Assembly: GCA_001899175.1 (NCBI GenBank)
Contig: MKVH01000002.1
Location: 124,001-188,000, forward strand
DNA: 64,000 nt
Reading direction: 5' to 3'
Origin: Candidatus Kapaibacterium thiocyanatum
GTDB lineage: Bacteria > Bacteroidota > Ignavibacteria > Kapaibacteriales > Kapaibacteriaceae
Below are positions 60,636 to 64,000 of this stretch, piece by piece (positions within the stretch are counted from its first letter, which is position 1; each line of letters begins with the position of its first letter). The notes under the pieces are model-generated. The model saw only the letters and a program-made list of their open reading frames with translations. It made no database searches and was not told where the DNA came from. The position numbers and the translations under genes are program-made.

Positions 60636-61727
60636 TCAGTATCGTTTCCTGCGGTTGCGGACGTAGTCGACCATCAGATCCTTGCCCAGTCCATCGAGGC
60701 CGGTATAGAAGGCACGGCCCTTGTTGGCCTTCGTCAGGTCCTCGATGAACTTGACGAGCCAGGAATCGCTCGCTACCATGAAGGTCGATATGGCGATGCC
60801 ATCCCGGCGGCAGGCCACGGCTTCGTCGAGTGTCTTGTTCACGATCATGGGATCGAGGCCCCATGAATTCTTGTAGATCGTGCCGTTCTCCATGGTGAGG
60901 GCCGACGGCTTGCCATCGGTGACCATGAATATCTGCTTGTTCGTGCCCCGCATGCGCTTCAGCAGTTGGCGGGCAAGACGCAGCCCGGCCCGCGTATTGG
61001 TATGGAACGGCCCCACCTGGATGTAGGGGATATCGCGCACCGATACACGCTGTGCTTCGTCGCCGAAGAGGATGACGTCGAGCGAGTCCTTCGGATACCT
61101 GGTCTTGATGAGCTCGGCAAGGGCGAGGGCGACCTGTTTCGCCGGTGTGATGCGGTCCTCGCCGTAGAGGATCATCGAGTGGGATACGTCGATCATCAGC
61201 ACGGTAGCGCACGACGTCTGATACTCCGTTTCGTAGACGCGGATGTCGTCCTCGCGAAGGTCCGGACCATCGATGTTGCCCGTGCGCTTGAAGAGGTTCG
61301 TCATCGTCTGCGTGACGTCGATGTTTCCCGCCTGATCGCCGAAGGCATAGTCCCGCGTATCGGGCGTACGCTCCACGCCCTGACCGTTGGAAGGCGCATC
61401 GTGGTTTCCGATGTCCGACTTCTTCAATGAACGGAATATCTCGTCCAGGGCATCCGTGCGCATGCGCCGCTCCGCGGCAGCCGTCGGACGGAGTGTGCCA
61501 TCGTCGTTCATCTCGAGCATGCCGTCGTTCCGTAGGGCGGCGATGAAGTCGTCCATCGACATCGTCGTCATCAGGCCGTACTCTTCGTTCAGTTCGCGCA
61601 GCAGGTCCAATGCCTGTTCGGCATCGCCCGAAACCTGCAGCAGGATGTAGGAGAACAGACCGAGCATGCGCTCGAGTTCCTGTTCGGCAGTCGATGAACG
61701 TTCGGTCCAGCGGGAATAGATGATCAT
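60636..61727 (-). CDS. VWA domain protein (MoxR-associated/chelatase-like type)
   Basis: Protein of 363 residues. The N-terminal 120 residues are helical and charged. The C-terminal von Willebrand A domain (about residues 175-363) has MIDAS motif VLMIDVSHSMILYG (DxSxS), the later Thr in TNTRAGLRLARQLL and the Asp in IFMVTDGKPSA. Such proteins usually work with a MoxR-type AAA+ ATPase in metal insertion or complex assembly; no such gene is visible here, though one could lie outside the window. No signal peptide is seen, so it is cytoplasmic. It is divergent from the large exported protein gene. Confidence 0.88.
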   Translation of the reverse strand: MIIYSRWTERSSTAEQELERMLGLFSYILLQVSGDAEQALDLLRELNEEYGLMTTMSMDDFIAALRNDGMLEMNDDGTLRPTAAAERRMRTDALDEIFRSLKKSDIGNHDAPSNGQGVERTPDTRDYAFGDQAGNIDVTQTMTNLFKRTGNIDGPDLREDDIRVYETEYQTSCATVLMIDVSHSMILYGEDRITPAKQVALALAELIKTRYPKDSLDVILFGDEAQRVSVRDIPYIQVGPFHTNTRAGLRLARQLLKRMRGTNKQIFMVTDGKPSALTMENGTIYKNSWGLDPMIVNKTLDEAVACRRDGIAISTFMVASDSWLVKFIEDLTKANKGRAFYTGLDGLGKDLMVDYVRNRRKRY

Positions 61728-61889
61728 GGCGATCGGAACATGAATGGGGATGCTGAATGACGGTTCACGCAGAGGGCAAATTGCGAAGAAGTATCGGTCG
61801 TTGATCCGCGCGCACGATCCACTCCTTGCCGTGAGTTCGACGAACGTCGGTGGTGGATAATACGGACGACCGGTTTCGGATATCCTTGA

Positions 61890-61897
61890 TAAATTGT
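61890..61897 (+). promoter_or_regulatory. -7-like element of the large exported-protein gene
   Basis: TAAATTGT is followed by TCG and the ATG at 61901, a 3-nt gap as for rnr and the PLP-enzyme gene. Confidence 0.45.
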
Positions 61898-61900
61898 TCG

Positions 61901-64000
61901 ATGATCAAAACCCTCATGACCCTCGCTGCAGTGTGCTGCTTTGTCACCGGAGCGCGTGCCGAAATGGATTCCGTCTGCACCGTCCGCTACGAAGGTGGCG
62001 TCACGGTACGGAACGAGAGCAGTAGTTACGGCACCACGTCCGTGCTGATCCAGCCAACCATACTCCCGGCCGTCCATCGTACGGCTTCCATGGCTGTCTA
62101 CGAAGGCTCTGTGGTCCTGAAGCACGGTTCGGTCGATCTCGGTTTCGTTCGCAGGGATGGACCCGGTCCCGGGTGCCAGTTCATGGGAACGACGTCCGAA
62201 GACGGACGGGGGACGATGCGTATCGAAGTCGATGCGAGTGCCTCCACTCCCGTCATCACGGTACGCCTGACGGTCGATACGAAGCCACGGGAAGGAGTGA
62301 TCAAGAAGTGCGATGGCGAGCTCGGGACGACCTGGTACGAGCACTGGTTCTATCAGTACAAGGCCTCGTACGGTAACGGGCAGGATACGTTCAGGTATTC
62401 GGAGTTCGCTTCGCAGAACGAATGGTATCACCGGCAGGAAACCATGCGTACGCAGTATCACGACGGTACCACGTTGTGGACGGTGGAGTCCGGCACGGCG
62501 GTCGATGTGAGGATCGGTGCCTCGCCGAGAGTCGTTCTCTCACCGTCACGGACGATTCCGTTGATTCCCGGAGTCACGGTACCGACGACCTGGCGCGCCA
62601 CCATTCTGTATGGTCATGACACGACGGCGATACGTTCCGCGGTCCTTGTCGTACGAGACAAGCAGTACTCGATGACCGCCGATGGCCCGACGTCGTTCAG
62701 CGTCGAGGATGTCGATGTCGCAGGCGAAGCCACATGGCAGGATACCGCCGTGTCCGTGAGCGTGCGTGCCGAGATGAACGACAGCAGCATTCTTGACGAC
62801 AGCTACTGGATCCCGTTCGTGAAGCAGCCTGCCTGGCTTGCGGGCGATGCCGTGATCACGCGAGGAGATACCGAATCACCGGACTATGTCCGTTACGATG
62901 TGGAGAGGGGAATCCTTGGTGGAGCGACGTCACTGGCGATGAAGAAGAAGACGGTTACCTTCTACGATCGTGGCAACGTCCAGCCCGTTCTTGGATCGGC
63001 GTGCGGATTCGGCGGTGACGTCATGACGAGCGCTACGGGTGGCTCGTTCCACAACGAGAACGGATGGAACGGTATCGGCGGTTCGAAGGACGACATCTTC
63101 ACCATATCGATGAATCTTCCGGACAGGGTCGAATTCCACATGCCGGTCATCACGTTGTTCAGGCTAGGCGACAGGAAGCTGGAACTCGCCTACTATGCGG
63201 ACCCTTCCGAAGGTGCTACGGAAACGGCGATCGTACAACGGTCTCTCGGCTCGCTGTTCGGTTCGATGCTGGACAGTATCGAGCCGATGGTGACACCGGC
63301 CGAAATGGAAATGATAAAGGATGTGAATATCGATGCGAAGTACGATGCGACGCTGAGGATGAGGGCCTACTTCGAGCGTACGGCGATCGATACGGTCAGC
63401 CCCGGTGATGCGTCCGATATGAATATCGAGTACCGTCTCAAGGCGAACGGGTCGGTCGACGTCAACGACTACGTTACGCTGCATGCGATGACCGGTGCCG
63501 ACGTCACGTGGGCAGGGGTCTTCGGAACGGACAGTATCCGTATGAACGAGGTCGAAGGTGGATCCGATCGTTCGCTGGTCGTGGATGTTCTGGGCGAACT
63601 GACTACCGTGGCCACCGAATCGGCACATGTCATGGCAGGTCTGACACCCATCGTGCAACGTCCTGTTCGTGACGCCATACCTGCGATGCTGCTGAGCGAG
63701 AACGAACGCCTGATGGTCGCCTTCCGTCAGCGAGGCAGTGCACGTCCCGTCGTATCCACCGCGTCGATCGGAACGCGTGCCCTGGTATGGGCCGGACGGG
63801 AGGAAGGAACGGGCAAACCTGTCGTGGCGATAGGCATCCAGGCGAAGTCGTCGCCTTATGTCAAGCGGCTCGACATTCCGTCTGCCGCCTTCGCGCACCG
63901 TCCGTCCGCTGTCTTCGATGGTCAGAACAGGCTGATGGTCGTGTGGGAGTCCGCACCGACCGTTCCGGTTTCGCCCAGGCTGGTAGACGTCAAGGCCTTC
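61901..64000 (+). CDS. Large exported protein of unknown function (3' end outside window)
   Basis: A reading frame of exactly 700 codons runs without a stop from ATG 61901 to the right edge. It begins with a signal peptide (MIKTLMTLAAVCCFVTGARA). The visible mature part is beta-rich and without a family I recognise. Landmarks include EGVIKKCDGELGTTWYEHWFY, YDRGNVQPVLGSACGFGGDV and LPDRVEFHMPVITLFRLGDR. Near the edge (from about residue 580), repeated motifs of the kind VQRPVRDAIPAMLLSENERL, MVAFRQRG and AVFDGQNRLMVVWES resemble beta-propeller-like strands. Because it starts like other secreted proteins here, a C-terminal type IX sorting domain beyond the edge is possible. The protein is at least 700 residues. 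Confidence 0.8.
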   Translation, partial: MIKTLMTLAAVCCFVTGARAEMDSVCTVRYEGGVTVRNESSSYGTTSVLIQPTILPAVHRTASMAVYEGSVVLKHGSVDLGFVRRDGPGPGCQFMGTTSEDGRGTMRIEVDASASTPVITVRLTVDTKPREGVIKKCDGELGTTWYEHWFYQYKASYGNGQDTFRYSEFASQNEWYHRQETMRTQYHDGTTLWTVESGTAVDVRIGASPRVVLSPSRTIPLIPGVTVPTTWRATILYGHDTTAIRSAVLVVRDKQYSMTADGPTSFSVEDVDVAGEATWQDTAVSVSVRAEMNDSSILDDSYWIPFVKQPAWLAGDAVITRGDTESPDYVRYDVERGILGGATSLAMKKKTVTFYDRGNVQPVLGSACGFGGDVMTSATGGSFHNENGWNGIGGSKDDIFTISMNLPDRVEFHMPVITLFRLGDRKLELAYYADPSEGATETAIVQRSLGSLFGSMLDSIEPMVTPAEMEMIKDVNIDAKYDATLRMRAYFERTAIDTVSPGDASDMNIEYRLKANGSVDVNDYVTLHAMTGADVTWAGVFGTDSIRMNEVEGGSDRSLVVDVLGELTTVATESAHVMAGLTPIVQRPVRDAIPAMLLSENERLMVAFRQRGSARPVVSTASIGTRALVWAGREEGTGKPVVAIGIQAKSSPYVKRLDIPSAAFAHRPSAVFDGQNRLMVVWESAPTVPVSPRLVDVKAF

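Overview
The window is about 60% G+C, densely coded and chromosomal in character. It carries rho, rnr, ftsH, mreBCD, smc, ribosomal protein genes and two tRNAs, and shows no insertion sequence, prophage or CRISPR array. Several features point to the Bacteroidota/Chlorobiota/Kapabacteria group rather than Pseudomonadota: promoter-like octamers of the TAnnTTNG type (the lineage's -7 element), a CzcA pump fused to a TolC-like domain, a secreted protein with a degenerate type IX sorting domain, a TonB-family outer-membrane beta-barrel protein and a GH57 branching enzyme. A Kapabacteria-like genome is my best guess. That is inference, because no 16S gene is present.

Layout: 1-3.2 kb holds the 3' end of an AlkD-like gene, a cation diffusion facilitator, rho, a possible short RNA with its own promoter and terminator, and tRNA-His. 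3.2-8.5 kb holds a GH57 glucan branching enzyme followed by a three-gene overlapping operon (HAD-UbiA fusion, DprE1-like, DprE2-like), which looks like a route to polyprenyl-phospho-arabinose. 8.5-13.8 kb holds small accessory genes (DoxX, AlkZ-like glycosylase, YdeI-like, VOC, TPR protein, TMEM175 channel, lipoprotein). 13.8-16.9 kb holds tRNA-Arg, smg, ybeY, an unknown gene and an exported protein. 17-23.1 kb is a heavy-metal RND efflux operon. 23.1-28.8 kb holds an orphan peptide-binding lipoprotein, an NlpC/P60 protein and a large outer-membrane protein. 28.9-36.1 kb holds rnr, an MntR-like regulator, the three-subunit transhydrogenase pntAA-pntAB-pntB and a Cys/Met-metabolism PLP enzyme.

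36.1-41.5 kb holds a DNA-ligase-like gene overlapping a metallo-beta-lactamase exonuclease. The ligase has lost its nucleotidyl-accepting lysine and several other active-site residues. A TPR gene is divergent from the exonuclease across a 17-bp gap, and two further exported proteins follow. 41.6-46.7 kb is the dusB-tilS-hpt-ftsH operon. 46.8-49.6 kb holds a type IX-type secreted protein and a MATE exporter. 49.8-55.9 kb is mreBCD then smc. 56-58.8 kb holds aspartokinase and a ribosomal operon (small basic protein, bL31, bS18). The rest holds a Cys/His-motif lipoprotein, a DUF3179 membrane protein, a VWA protein and a large exported protein that runs off the right edge.

Two modes of translation start seem to coexist. 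Genes inside operons often have a Shine-Dalgarno sequence and ATGA overlaps. Many first genes have the -7-like octamer only 3-4 nt before ATG, which would give leaderless mRNAs. This regularity was used to choose several start codons. The most unusual items are the apparently catalytically dead ligase paired with an intact exonuclease, the shared divergent promoter next to it, the arabinose-donor operon, and the possible small RNA beside rho.
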